Below are positions 52,933-60,161 of a stretch of 64,000 nucleotides of DNA, in pieces. Origin of the DNA: Micavibrio aeruginosavorus_D (GTDB lineage: Bacteria; Pseudomonadota; Alphaproteobacteria; Micavibrionales; Micavibrionaceae); the NCBI RefSeq assembly GCF_051245535.1, contig NZ_CP195303.1, positions 1,612,001 through 1,676,000 on the forward strand, given 5' to 3'. The translations under genes were made by a program, and so were the position numbers. Position 1 is the stretch's first letter, and the number at the start of each line of letters is the position of its first letter. Below the pieces are notes generated by a model. It did no database searches and had not been told where the DNA came from. It worked only from the letters and a program-made list of their open reading frames with translations.

Positions 52933-52964
52933 CAAAAGAAAACCCCCGGATTGCGTCCGGGGGT
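52933..52964 (-). terminator. Second minus-strand intrinsic terminator in the gap
   Basis: A nine-bp stem (ACCCCCGGA/TCCGGGGGT) with a five-nt loop is followed on the minus strand by TTTCTTTT. Confidence 0.55.
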
Positions 52965-53092
52965 GAAAACTGGGGGATTACGAAAATAAAACCCGCTACA
53001 TGATCGCCTCCGGCATTGCGTGTGGATGGGACAAAAAAGGACCAGACAGTTCAACCCCTCTATTAAGCCCTGCCCACCGAGATAGCGTCAGG

Positions 53093-53138
53093 GTGACCTA
53101 GCGTCCCTCTGATTGGCCATGCCGCATATCCGTAGCAT
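53093..53138 (+). promoter_or_regulatory. Second Mor-type promoter, before the protease/capsid genes
   Basis: GGGTGACCTAGCGTC (53091-53105) repeats the element at 44931; the dyad GTGAC-CTAGC-GTCCC has one mismatch. TAGCAT (53133-53138) lies 33 bp from the dyad centre, as at the first site. The predicted start falls on the ATG at 53145. Confidence 0.65.
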
Positions 53139-53144
53139 GACCAC

Positions 53145-54221
53145 ATGAAATCAGATTTACAAGCATTCTCTGTTGAAGTTAAACCCGGCCAAAGCGGATG
53201 GATTCAATTATTTCCGGCAGGGCGTTTCACTGGCTATGACGGGCGCGGTCCGTTTGAGCTGAAAAATCCTGCCGCCGTGATCGCCGCCAGCATCCGTCCA
53301 AAGACGGACCTGTTTATCGACAGGGATCACCAGACCGTCTTCATGCCACGCGGCACGGAAATCACGGCGGCAGGTTGGATCAAAAAAATGGAAGCGCGTG
53401 AAGACGGCGTTTGGGCATTCGTGGAATGGACTGAAAAAGCCACCGCACAACTGGCCGCCAAAGAGTACCGCTACATCAGCCCCGTTTTCAAAACCAATCC
53501 GGCAACAGGCGAAGTCCTGCAAATCATGCACGCCAGCCTGACGTGCTTCCCTTGCCTCGAAATGACGGCTGTTGCATCAGCCGACATCCACCGTTCCCAA
53601 ACCACCCAATCTCAAGAGGAGATGAAACCAATGGACGAATTTGTGAAGAAACTTGCCGCATTGCTGGGGCTGGCCGAAACAGCCACGGGCGACGAAGTCG
53701 TGGCGGCCCTGACCGAACGCCTGCAAAACCTGAATGCGGCGAGCGCAGAAGTTTCTGACATCCGCAAAACCTTGAAGCTGGACGCCAAAGCGGATGCAAA
53801 GACCGTCTTGGAAACCATGTCCGCCCTGATCGAAGTCGGGCAGTCCAAAAAACCGGACGCTTCGGAATACGTTCCGATGTCCGTTTTCAATGATCTGAAA
53901 GGCGAATTGGCCCACCTGAAAAAATCGCAGAGCGACCGCGATGCCACCGAAGCCGTTGATGCGGCAATGAAGGCCGGGAAAGTTTCACCGGGGCAGAAAG
54001 CGTGGGCGATGGAATATGCCAGCGCCAATCTGACCGGGTTCCATAAATACATTGAAACCGCCCCCGTTATCGTGGCTCCGGGATCATCCGCTCCCCAAGG
54101 TCAGATCGAAACCGCCAGCGCAAAACCTAGCGATGAAGTTAAGGCCGCTTGGCAAGCAATGGGCGTGAGCATCGAAGACGCCGAGAAGCATTTGAAAATT
54201 CAAACCGGCACCAATCAGTAA
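53145..54221 (+). CDS. Phage prohead protease with nested scaffold (Mu I-like)
   Basis: A 358-aa protein. The N-terminal domain (GWIQLFPAGRFTGYDGRGPF; YRYISPVFKTNPATGEVLQI; MHASLTCFPCLEMTA) is the Mu I-type protease. The second half is helical, Ala/Lys-rich and scaffold-like. An in-frame ATG at 53631 with a strong ribosome site could yield the scaffold alone. The first gene after the second Mor-type promoter, it acts in capsid assembly and maturation. Confidence 0.9.
   Translation: MKSDLQAFSVEVKPGQSGWIQLFPAGRFTGYDGRGPFELKNPAAVIAASIRPKTDLFIDRDHQTVFMPRGTEITAAGWIKKMEAREDGVWAFVEWTEKATAQLAAKEYRYISPVFKTNPATGEVLQIMHASLTCFPCLEMTAVASADIHRSQTTQSQEEMKPMDEFVKKLAALLGLAETATGDEVVAALTERLQNLNAASAEVSDIRKTLKLDAKADAKTVLETMSALIEVGQSKKPDASEYVPMSVFNDLKGELAHLKKSQSDRDATEAVDAAMKAGKVSPGQKAWAMEYASANLTGFHKYIETAPVIVAPGSSAPQGQIETASAKPSDEVKAAWQAMGVSIEDAEKHLKIQTGTNQ
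53631..54221 (+). CDS. Nested in-frame scaffold protein (Mu Z-like) candidate
   Basis: AAGAGGAG at 53614-53621 is a near-perfect ribosome site 9 nt before ATG 53631 (MDEFVKKLAALLG), in frame with the protease gene (162 codons in). The product would be 196 aa with coiled-coil character and a C-terminal KHLKIQTGTNQ. This mirrors Mu, where gene Z starts inside gene I. ATG 53622, three codons earlier, is too close to the ribosome site. Confidence 0.7.
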   Translation: MDEFVKKLAALLGLAETATGDEVVAALTERLQNLNAASAEVSDIRKTLKLDAKADAKTVLETMSALIEVGQSKKPDASEYVPMSVFNDLKGELAHLKKSQSDRDATEAVDAAMKAGKVSPGQKAWAMEYASANLTGFHKYIETAPVIVAPGSSAPQGQIETASAKPSDEVKAAWQAMGVSIEDAEKHLKIQTGTNQ

Positions 54222-54253
54222 AACACCAACCCTTTTAAGAAGGAAAGAACATT

Positions 54254-54664
54254 ATGCCTTTGAGCAAAGATCGCGACACCCTGCAAAAGAACGACGACAA
54301 ACTGCATAGCGGACCCGTTGCCGCCGCCACAACCATCTATGCAGGCGCATTGGTGGCACTGGATGCCAGCGGAAACATCGTTCCGGGCACAACCGCGACC
54401 ACCTTGAAATTCCCCGGTCGCGCCGAAGAGTACGTCAACAACAGTGCAGGTCTTGCAGGTGACAAGAAAATCACCTTCAAGAAGGGCGTGTTCCAATACG
54501 CCAACAGCGCAGCAGGCGATGAAATCACCCGCGCTGACATCGGTAACAATTGCTACATCGTTGACGATTCCACAGTGGCAAAAACCAACGGCGCGAACAC
54601 ACGCTCTGTCGCGGGCAAAATCATGGACGTAGACGCTGGCGGCGTCTGGGTCAAGTTCGACTAA
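54254..54664 (+). CDS. Head decoration/cement-like protein
   Basis: A 136-aa protein with good ribosome site (AAGGAAAG). It is Gly/Ala/Thr-rich and predicted beta (IYAGALVALDASGNIVPGTT; AGKIMDVDAGGVWVKFD), like small capsid cement proteins encoded between protease and capsid genes. The role is inferred from position and composition. Confidence 0.75.
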   Translation: MPLSKDRDTLQKNDDKLHSGPVAAATTIYAGALVALDASGNIVPGTTATTLKFPGRAEEYVNNSAGLAGDKKITFKKGVFQYANSAAGDEITRADIGNNCYIVDDSTVAKTNGANTRSVAGKIMDVDAGGVWVKFD

Positions 54665-54698
54665 TCACCCCTTAAATCCAGAAAGAAGGATTCATCCG

Positions 54699-55589
54699 AT
54701 GAATATCAATCGTCAAAACCTTGAAGGCGTTCGTGCTGGCTTTACGAGCTTGTACACTTCCGCATTAAGCTCTGCCAAACCGCAATGGTCAAAAGTTGCG
54801 ATGGAAGTGAACTCCACCAGCGCCGAAGAAAAATATGGATGGCTGGGTTCCAGCACACGCTTTAGCCCGTGGCTCGGTGAACGTGTTCTGCAAAACTTGA
54901 AAGAACACGATTTTGCGATCAAGAATGTCGCATTTGAAAATACCGTGCCCGTTCTTCGCGACAACATCGAGGACGACAAGCTCGGCACATACAAACCCAT
55001 GTTTGAGATGCTGGGTCATGACGCCGCAATGCACCCGGATGAACTCGTTTTTGGACTGTTGAAAAACGGCTTCTCTAAACTTTGCTATGATGGACAGTAC
55101 TTCTTCGATACCGATCACCCGGTTTTGGATGAAAACAAAATTGCACAGTCTGTCTCCAACTTCGGGGGCGGCGCTGGTGCGGCGTGGTTCCTGCTGGACG
55201 TATCAAAACCTGTGCGCCCGATTATCTTCCAAAAGCGTCGCGGATACGAATTCGTTGCGATGGATGATCCGAAAGACAGCAACGTCTTTAATCGCCGCGA
55301 GTTCGTTTACGGTGTCGATGCGCGCGTAAATGCGGGCTATGGCCTGTGGCAGTTGGCCTACGGCTCCAAGCAAACGCTGGACGAAACCAACTACGGTTCA
55401 GCACGTGCGGCAATGCAAAGCTTCAAAGGCGACAATGGCCGTCCGTTGAACGTCACGCCGAACCTGTTGGTTGTTGGCCCATCCAACGAAACCGCCGCAC
55501 GCAAACTGCTGGCAGCAGAGAACCTTGCAAACGGCGAAACCAACATCCACCGCAACACCGCCGAAATCCTGGTCGTGCCGTACCTGTAA
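54699..55589 (+). CDS. Major capsid protein (Mu gpT-like)
   Basis: A 296-aa protein. NRQNLEGVRAGFTSLYTSAL, YGWLGSSTRFSPWLGERVLQ and GQYFFDTDHPV are hallmarks of the Mu head subunit T family. A good ribosome site (AGAAAGGA) precedes ATG 54699. It forms the icosahedral shell. Confidence 0.95.
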   Translation: MNINRQNLEGVRAGFTSLYTSALSSAKPQWSKVAMEVNSTSAEEKYGWLGSSTRFSPWLGERVLQNLKEHDFAIKNVAFENTVPVLRDNIEDDKLGTYKPMFEMLGHDAAMHPDELVFGLLKNGFSKLCYDGQYFFDTDHPVLDENKIAQSVSNFGGGAGAAWFLLDVSKPVRPIIFQKRRGYEFVAMDDPKDSNVFNRREFVYGVDARVNAGYGLWQLAYGSKQTLDETNYGSARAAMQSFKGDNGRPLNVTPNLLVVGPSNETAARKLLAAENLANGETNIHRNTAEILVVPYL

Positions 55590-55637
55590 AGGTTCGGTTC
55601 AACCACCCCTTCAACAAGCCCTTATGAGGTAAACAAT

Positions 55638-55922
55638 ATGGCCAAAAAACTTCAAGTCGTCGCCCGTGGTGACAGCTTCCGTCGTGCTGGTTTTGAATTC
55701 ACCAGCACACCCACCCTTCTGGACCCTGACAAATTGACCAAGGCCCAGATCGAAAACCTTAAATCCGAACCGCGCCTTGTTGTGGTTGAGGTTGAGGTGA
55801 AAGACGAAAAGTCCGCCAAGACGGAAACCGGGAAAAAAGACCCCGCCGACGATGGCAAAAAAGATGCCGCTGGTGACGAAACAAAAACGCCGCCGGACGG
55901 AACCACCGCCCCGAAGAAATAA
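55638..55922 (+). CDS. HI1506-like phage protein
   Basis: A 94-aa protein. The first 55 residues (FRRAGFEFTSTPTLLDPDKL; AQIENLKSEPRLVVVEVEV) match the Mu-like HI1506/FluMu N-terminal domain. The tail is charged, Lys/Asp-rich and probably disordered. It lies after the capsid gene, as in other Mu-like phages. Function is unknown. Confidence 0.8.
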   Translation: MAKKLQVVARGDSFRRAGFEFTSTPTLLDPDKLTKAQIENLKSEPRLVVVEVEVKDEKSAKTETGKKDPADDGKKDAAGDETKTPPDGTTAPKK

Positions 55923-55989
55923 CCCTCCCCTGACCTGAACCCCACAGGGGGCCGCCAATCCGGGCGGCCCCCATCAGAGAAAAGCAGAC

Positions 55990-56406
55990 ATGAACTACGC
56001 CAGCAAACAAGACCTGATTGATGCCTTCGGTGAAGTCGCTCTGATTGAGCTGACTGATCGCACCGATGAAGGCGTTATTGATGATGTCGTGTTGGCCCGC
56101 GCGTTGGATGACACCGATGCCGAGATCGATTCCTATGTCAGCGCACGCTATGACGTGACCCTTGCGCGGGCCGCCGCCGTATTGCGTTCCAAAGCCGCCG
56201 ATATTGCATTCTATAAATTGCACCGCGACCGCCGCACGGATGAGGTTCGCCAGTCTTACGAAGACGCCATCCGATTCCTGCGCGACATTCGCGGTGGCCT
56301 TGCCAATCTGGACATTGCCGGACAACAGGCCCCATCCGCCCCAGCCGATGCGCGTGTTGAAGGCCCCGACCGCATGTTTAGCCGCGACAGCTTGAAGGGA
56401 TTCTAA
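55990..56406 (+). CDS. DUF1320 head-tail connector protein (Mu gp36-like)
   Basis: A 138-aa protein. YASKQDLIDAFGEVALIELT, LDDTDAEIDSYVSARYDV and DIAFYKLHRDRRTDEVRQSY are clear family features. It is thought to be a head-completion adaptor under the portal. Confidence 0.9.
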   Translation: MNYASKQDLIDAFGEVALIELTDRTDEGVIDDVVLARALDDTDAEIDSYVSARYDVTLARAAAVLRSKAADIAFYKLHRDRRTDEVRQSYEDAIRFLRDIRGGLANLDIAGQQAPSAPADARVEGPDRMFSRDSLKGF

Positions 56407-56408
56407 GC

Positions 56409-56897
56409 ATGACCGATGGCATCACCCTTAAACCGGAAGGCATGGAGCAAATCAAGAAGGCTCTCGCCCGCTTGAGCGATAAAGGCATGCGCCGCGATTT
56501 GCTGGACCAGATCGGCGCGAAGGGTGTTTCGCAAACGCAACAGCACTTCAACGATCAGGAAAGCCCTGACGGTGTGAAGTGGCCGAAATCACTGCGAGCC
56601 ATAGAAGCCAAGGGCGAAACGCTGAAAAAATCCGGTCGCCTGTTTTCGTCAATCACCCACAACGCCACCAGCACGGGCGTCGAATGGGGAACCAATGTGG
56701 TCTATGCCGGCATTCACCAATTCGGCGGCGACATCAAGCCGAAGACGAAAAAGGCATTGGCCTTTCGCATCGGCGGAAAGTTTATTCGCGTGAAGAAAGT
56801 CACCATACCAGCACGTCCGTTCTTGGGTTTGAGCGACAAAGACCGAAACGGCATTGCGGATGTTGTTGAAGATTGGGTACAGGGGGCATGGCGATGA
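56409..56897 (+). CDS. Phage virion morphogenesis protein (gpG/tail completion)
   Basis: A 162-aa protein. GVSQTQQHFNDQESPDGVKW, GRLFSSITHNATSTGVEWGT and YAGIHQFGGDIKP with IPARPFLGLSD are typical of the Mu G/P2 S tail-completion family. It starts 2 bp after the DUF1320 stop. Confidence 0.92.
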   Translation: MTDGITLKPEGMEQIKKALARLSDKGMRRDLLDQIGAKGVSQTQQHFNDQESPDGVKWPKSLRAIEAKGETLKKSGRLFSSITHNATSTGVEWGTNVVYAGIHQFGGDIKPKTKKALAFRIGGKFIRVKKVTIPARPFLGLSDKDRNGIADVVEDWVQGAWR

Positions 56898-57520
56898 GCG
56901 ATCAGGAAGTACAAATTTCGCAGATTGAAGATGCCATCGTTCAAACCATTCTTGCCGCACAGGGAGACGGTGGTCTTGGCTACAAGCTGAAGACCGTCAA
57001 AACATACGGCGGGGAATTCGGCGACAGCATTGACGACGCCGTGAAGAACTTCCCGGCCGCGCTCGTGATTTTTTCCGGCGCGCAACCGTCACCGAATGGC
57101 GGGACACAATCACGCACCCGCATGATTGCAAAGTTTGGTGTGATCTGTGGCGCAAAAAACCTGCGTAGCGAGAAAGCGTCACGCCATGGTGATGCGAACA
57201 CGCCCGGCAGTTACAAGATTGTTTATGACATCTGCCGCCTTCTGCACAAGAAACGGCTTGGTTTGGCAATCGCGCCTTTTCAAATCACCGCCATTGATCC
57301 GCTTTATAACGACAAGAGCAACAAACAACTCGCGTCCATTTATGGCATCGAAATCCAAACGGAATTTGATCTGATTGAATTCTTCGCCGATCCCGCTGAT
57401 CTGGACGATTTCAAAACCTTCCATTCCGATTGGGACATTCCGCCACACGGCAATGTCGAAACCCCACTTCCTGCCGACGACACGGCGGATGCAACCGACC
57501 ATGTAACATTGGAGACCTAA
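56894..57520 (+). CDS. DUF1834 tail terminator-like protein (Mu gp37-like)
   Basis: A 208-aa protein. ATG 56894 overlaps the previous stop (ATGA); the frame to 56873 is rejected. VKTYGGEFGDSIDDAVKNFP and the later IYGIEIQTEFDLIEFF match DUF1834. It probably caps or terminates the tail. Confidence 0.88.
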   Translation: MSDQEVQISQIEDAIVQTILAAQGDGGLGYKLKTVKTYGGEFGDSIDDAVKNFPAALVIFSGAQPSPNGGTQSRTRMIAKFGVICGAKNLRSEKASRHGDANTPGSYKIVYDICRLLHKKRLGLAIAPFQITAIDPLYNDKSNKQLASIYGIEIQTEFDLIEFFADPADLDDFKTFHSDWDIPPHGNVETPLPADDTADATDHVTLET

Positions 57521-57523
57521 GCC

Positions 57524-57733
57524 ATGAATCCCAACCTGCCCCGCATCTATGTCGTCCCGAAAAAAGGGATCGTTGTGGTTGATCTTGAAACAAACCGCCC
57601 GATTCCCGCTGAAGGCGCGTTGGTTTTGGACAGCCGCTACATGCGCCGCCGCATTCGCCAAGGAGACGTCACCGAAACTGCGGTACCGGACCCGTCAAAC
57701 ACCGCCAAGAAAACCCAAAAGAAGGAGGGCTAA
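57524..57733 (+). CDS. DUF2635 small tail protein (Mu gp38-like)
   Basis: A 69-aa protein: PRIYVVPKKGIVVVDLETNR, then RYMRRRIRQGDV, the DUF2635 pattern. It always sits before the sheath gene in Mu-like phages, as here. Confidence 0.88.
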   Translation: MNPNLPRIYVVPKKGIVVVDLETNRPIPAEGALVLDSRYMRRRIRQGDVTETAVPDPSNTAKKTQKKEG

Positions 57734-57736
57734 CCC

Positions 57737-59212
57737 ATGGCTGGCATCAGCTTTAATCTTATTCCCAGCGACATTCTGGTACCGGGTCAATATATCGAAA
57801 TTGACAATAGCAATGCGTTAAGCGGCTTGGTTGGCATGCCGACCAAAATCCTGGTCATCGGCCAGAAATTGGCCAGCGGCACACAGGCACCATTGCAACC
57901 CGTTCTGGTGACGCGTGAAGATCAAGCCCGCCAGATGTTTGGTATTGGCGCGCAGATTACACACATGCTGGAACGTGTCTTAAACGTGGATGGACTGATC
58001 CCCGTTTACGCCATCGCCCAAGAAGATGATGCCGCTGGCGTTGCCGCCACAGGTGCCATCACCTTCGCTGGCCCCGCCACGGCCGCTGGGACAGTGAACC
58101 TGTGGATTGGTGGTCGACGCATCCGCGTGGCCGTAGCCGCAGCACAGACGGCCGCCCAAATTGCAACGGCCATCACTGCAACAATCAACGCAGAAACCGA
58201 CCTCGTCGTGACGGCGGCGGTTGACGGCGTTGATACCAGCAAAGTGAATCTGACCGCCAAAAACAAAGGCGAGTGCGCCAATGATGTTGATATCCGCTTC
58301 AACTATTACCAAGATGAGCGATTCCCGTCTGGCGTGACGGCCACAATCACGGCCATGAACGGCGGGTCCGGCAACCCGGATGTTGACGATGTCATCAATG
58401 CCATCGGCGATGAATGGTACACCGATTTCATTATGGCCTATACCGACTCGGCCAACATCGTTTTGATGGAAACTGAACTGGCTGACCGCTTTGGCCCCAT
58501 GCGAATGACTGACGGCCACCTGTTCGCAGGCTTATCCGGCACGCATGCGGAACTTGTGACAAAATCGTCCGCCCGCAACAGCCCACACTTGTCTTGGATG
58601 GGCGTGAAGAAGGCACCAAACCCGCCTTATGAATGGGCGGCGACCTTAGGTGCCATTGCCTCATATCAAGCAAAGATTGACCCCGCCCGTCCCTTGCAAG
58701 CCCTCCCCATGACGGGATTGCTGGCACCGTCCATTGAGGATCGATTCACCACTGAAGAGCGGAACATTCTTCTGGCCAACGGCGTATCCACATTCTGTGT
58801 CACCAGTGGCGTGAATGTGATTGAACGGGTTGTCACGACCTACCACCAAAACAGCTTTGGTGCCGCTGACCGTTCTTATCTGGATGTTGAAAGCCTTAAA
58901 ACGCTTTCATTCATCCGGTATGACACCCGGACATTTATTGCGGTCACATACCCACGCCACAAGCTGGCTGACGACGGTACGAACTTTGCCCGTGGTCAGG
59001 CGGTTGTAACGCCCTCGGTTATTCGCGGGAGTCTGATTGCCCGCGCGCGACTGTGGGAAGAAAACGGACTGGCGGAAAACATTGACCAATTCATTCAGGA
59101 TTTGATTGTCGAACGGGATACAACCGACCGCTCCCGCGTCAATTCGCTGATCCCGATTGACATCATCAATGGCTTCCGCGTCTTCGCGGCGAACCAGCAA
59201 TTCCGCCTGTAA
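57737..59212 (+). CDS. Contractile tail sheath protein (Mu gpL-like)
   Basis: A 491-aa protein. Its start ISFNLIPSDILVPGQYIEID, the middle IMAYTDSANIVLMETELADR, and the end RVNSLIPIDIINGFRVFAAN fit the Mu L sheath family. Its presence shows a contractile, myovirus-type tail. Confidence 0.95.
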   Translation: MAGISFNLIPSDILVPGQYIEIDNSNALSGLVGMPTKILVIGQKLASGTQAPLQPVLVTREDQARQMFGIGAQITHMLERVLNVDGLIPVYAIAQEDDAAGVAATGAITFAGPATAAGTVNLWIGGRRIRVAVAAAQTAAQIATAITATINAETDLVVTAAVDGVDTSKVNLTAKNKGECANDVDIRFNYYQDERFPSGVTATITAMNGGSGNPDVDDVINAIGDEWYTDFIMAYTDSANIVLMETELADRFGPMRMTDGHLFAGLSGTHAELVTKSSARNSPHLSWMGVKKAPNPPYEWAATLGAIASYQAKIDPARPLQALPMTGLLAPSIEDRFTTEERNILLANGVSTFCVTSGVNVIERVVTTYHQNSFGAADRSYLDVESLKTLSFIRYDTRTFIAVTYPRHKLADDGTNFARGQAVVTPSVIRGSLIARARLWEENGLAENIDQFIQDLIVERDTTDRSRVNSLIPIDIINGFRVFAANQQFRL

Positions 59213-59242
59213 CAATCATTCAAGAACAGGAGCATCACAGAG

Positions 59243-59611
59243 ATGACCGACAGACAACTTCATGGCCTCGCCACCTTACGCATCAATGGTCAGGTGTACG
59301 AAAGTCAAGACGCTACACTGACGCCGGGTGGAATCAAAAACCATCCGCGCATGGTAGGGAAAAAGTTTTTCTTCAACCAATCCTTTGAACCGTCCACCTG
59401 TGTGGTGAAGATCGCAAAGATTAAGGGCCTGTCCCTGAAATATTTGCAATCTCTGTCCGGTGCAGAAATTCAGTTTGAGTCAGACGCTGGTGAAACATAC
59501 ATCATGCGAAATGCCGCACAGGTTGGCGACATCACCATGACAGGCGGCGCAGATGGCGGCCTTGTGGAACTGACATTCAACGGCGAAGAAATTGAGGAGA
59601 TGGTTCGATGA
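59243..59611 (+). CDS. Tail tube protein (Mu gpM-like)
   Basis: A 122-aa protein. LHGLATLRINGQVYESQDAT, LKYLQSLSGAEIQFESDAGE and VELTFNGEEIEEM are characteristic of the Mu M tube protein. It forms the inner tube surrounded by the sheath. Confidence 0.93.
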   Translation: MTDRQLHGLATLRINGQVYESQDATLTPGGIKNHPRMVGKKFFFNQSFEPSTCVVKIAKIKGLSLKYLQSLSGAEIQFESDAGETYIMRNAAQVGDITMTGGADGGLVELTFNGEEIEEMVR

Positions 59612-60027
59612 GCAATGAAGACCTGATCTTAGTCGAGGACGAAATAAATGAGCAACCCTCCGAAACTGGAACCATCATCAGCGAAGATGATCCGGCTGAC
59701 CAAGCCACTGAAGATCAATCGGATAAATTCAAAGGCCGCGTTACGAAGGATGGTGAAAACATCATCGTAAAACTGACATATCCGAAAGAATATCGCGCAC
59801 GAAAAAATGGCGTTGAAGAAAAAAGAACGCTTTCTGAAGTCACGTTCCGTCCGATGAATGGGAGCGACATTCAGAACACCGCTTCGTTCCGAGATGAAAA
59901 CGAACGCGGCATTCGTGTTCTTATCCGAATTTCCAACATCACAGAAGCCCTGTTTCAGATTATGGACGCCCGTGACATTCGCTTCTGCAGTGAGGCGATT
60001 GAACATTTTTTGTCGGATGGCCCGTGA
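59608..60027 (+). CDS. Tail assembly chaperone, first frame (Mu gp41-like)
   Basis: A 139-aa protein with an acidic N-terminus and VTFRPMNGSDIQNTASFRDE. It overlaps the tube gene by 4 bp. Near its end, T TTT TTG (60006-60012) lies in the correct phase for a -1 ribosomal frameshift into the frame that ends at 60161. The shifted product would be 184 aa. Confidence 0.88.
   Translation: MSNEDLILVEDEINEQPSETGTIISEDDPADQATEDQSDKFKGRVTKDGENIIVKLTYPKEYRARKNGVEEKRTLSEVTFRPMNGSDIQNTASFRDENERGIRVLIRISNITEALFQIMDARDIRFCSEAIEHFLSDGP
60006..60012 (+). promoter_or_regulatory. Slippery heptamer for -1 programmed frameshift
   Basis: T TTT TTG fits X XXY YYZ in the frame of the upstream gene (codons TTT 60007-60009 and TTG 60010-60012). 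Slipping back one base opens the frame 60012-60161. A GC-rich stretch follows, although I did not find a clear stimulatory stem. Confidence 0.75.
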
Positions 60028-60161
60028 ATGGTGAAGATTTAATTGCGGCGGTAGCCAGCAATTTTCACTTTACCGAAGCCGAAGTGATGGGAATGTCGGC
60101 CACCCGTCTAATATTCTGGAACCAACAGGCGAAAAAAATCCATGAGCGGACGCAGTCTTAA
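60024..60161 (+). CDS. Tail assembly chaperone, second frame (Mu gp42-type frameshift extension)
   Basis: This small frame (45 codons from GTG 60024) lies in the -1 frame relative to the chaperone gene and overlaps the tape measure start. It encodes LIAAVASNFHFTEAEVMGMS and RLIFWNQQAKKIHERTQS, the pattern of the G-T type tail chaperone extension. It is probably made mainly as a frameshift fusion to the preceding gene, not from GTG. Confidence 0.75.
   Translation: MNGEDLIAAVASNFHFTEAEVMGMSATRLIFWNQQAKKIHERTQS

Larger units (their letters stand above)
52698..53144. other. 447-bp non-coding gap with two minus-oriented terminators
   Basis: No plus-strand gene is visible. GGCCCGG (52701-52707) pairs with CCGGGCC (52723-52729); on the minus strand the stem is followed by TTTTATTTTTT. 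ACCCCCGGA (52942-52950) pairs with TCCGGGGGT (52956-52964) and is followed on the minus strand by TTTCTTTT. Both look like intrinsic terminators for leftward transcripts, although all surrounding genes run rightward. A 106-codon minus frame (52615-52935) covers part of the gap but has no recognisable domain. The late promoter lies at the right end. Confidence 0.5.

Noticed and set aside
52615..52935. 106-codon minus-strand frame in the phage gap
   Set aside because: It runs through one of the terminators and into the gpF gene, and has no recognisable domain. A non-coding transcript is a better explanation if anything is expressed.
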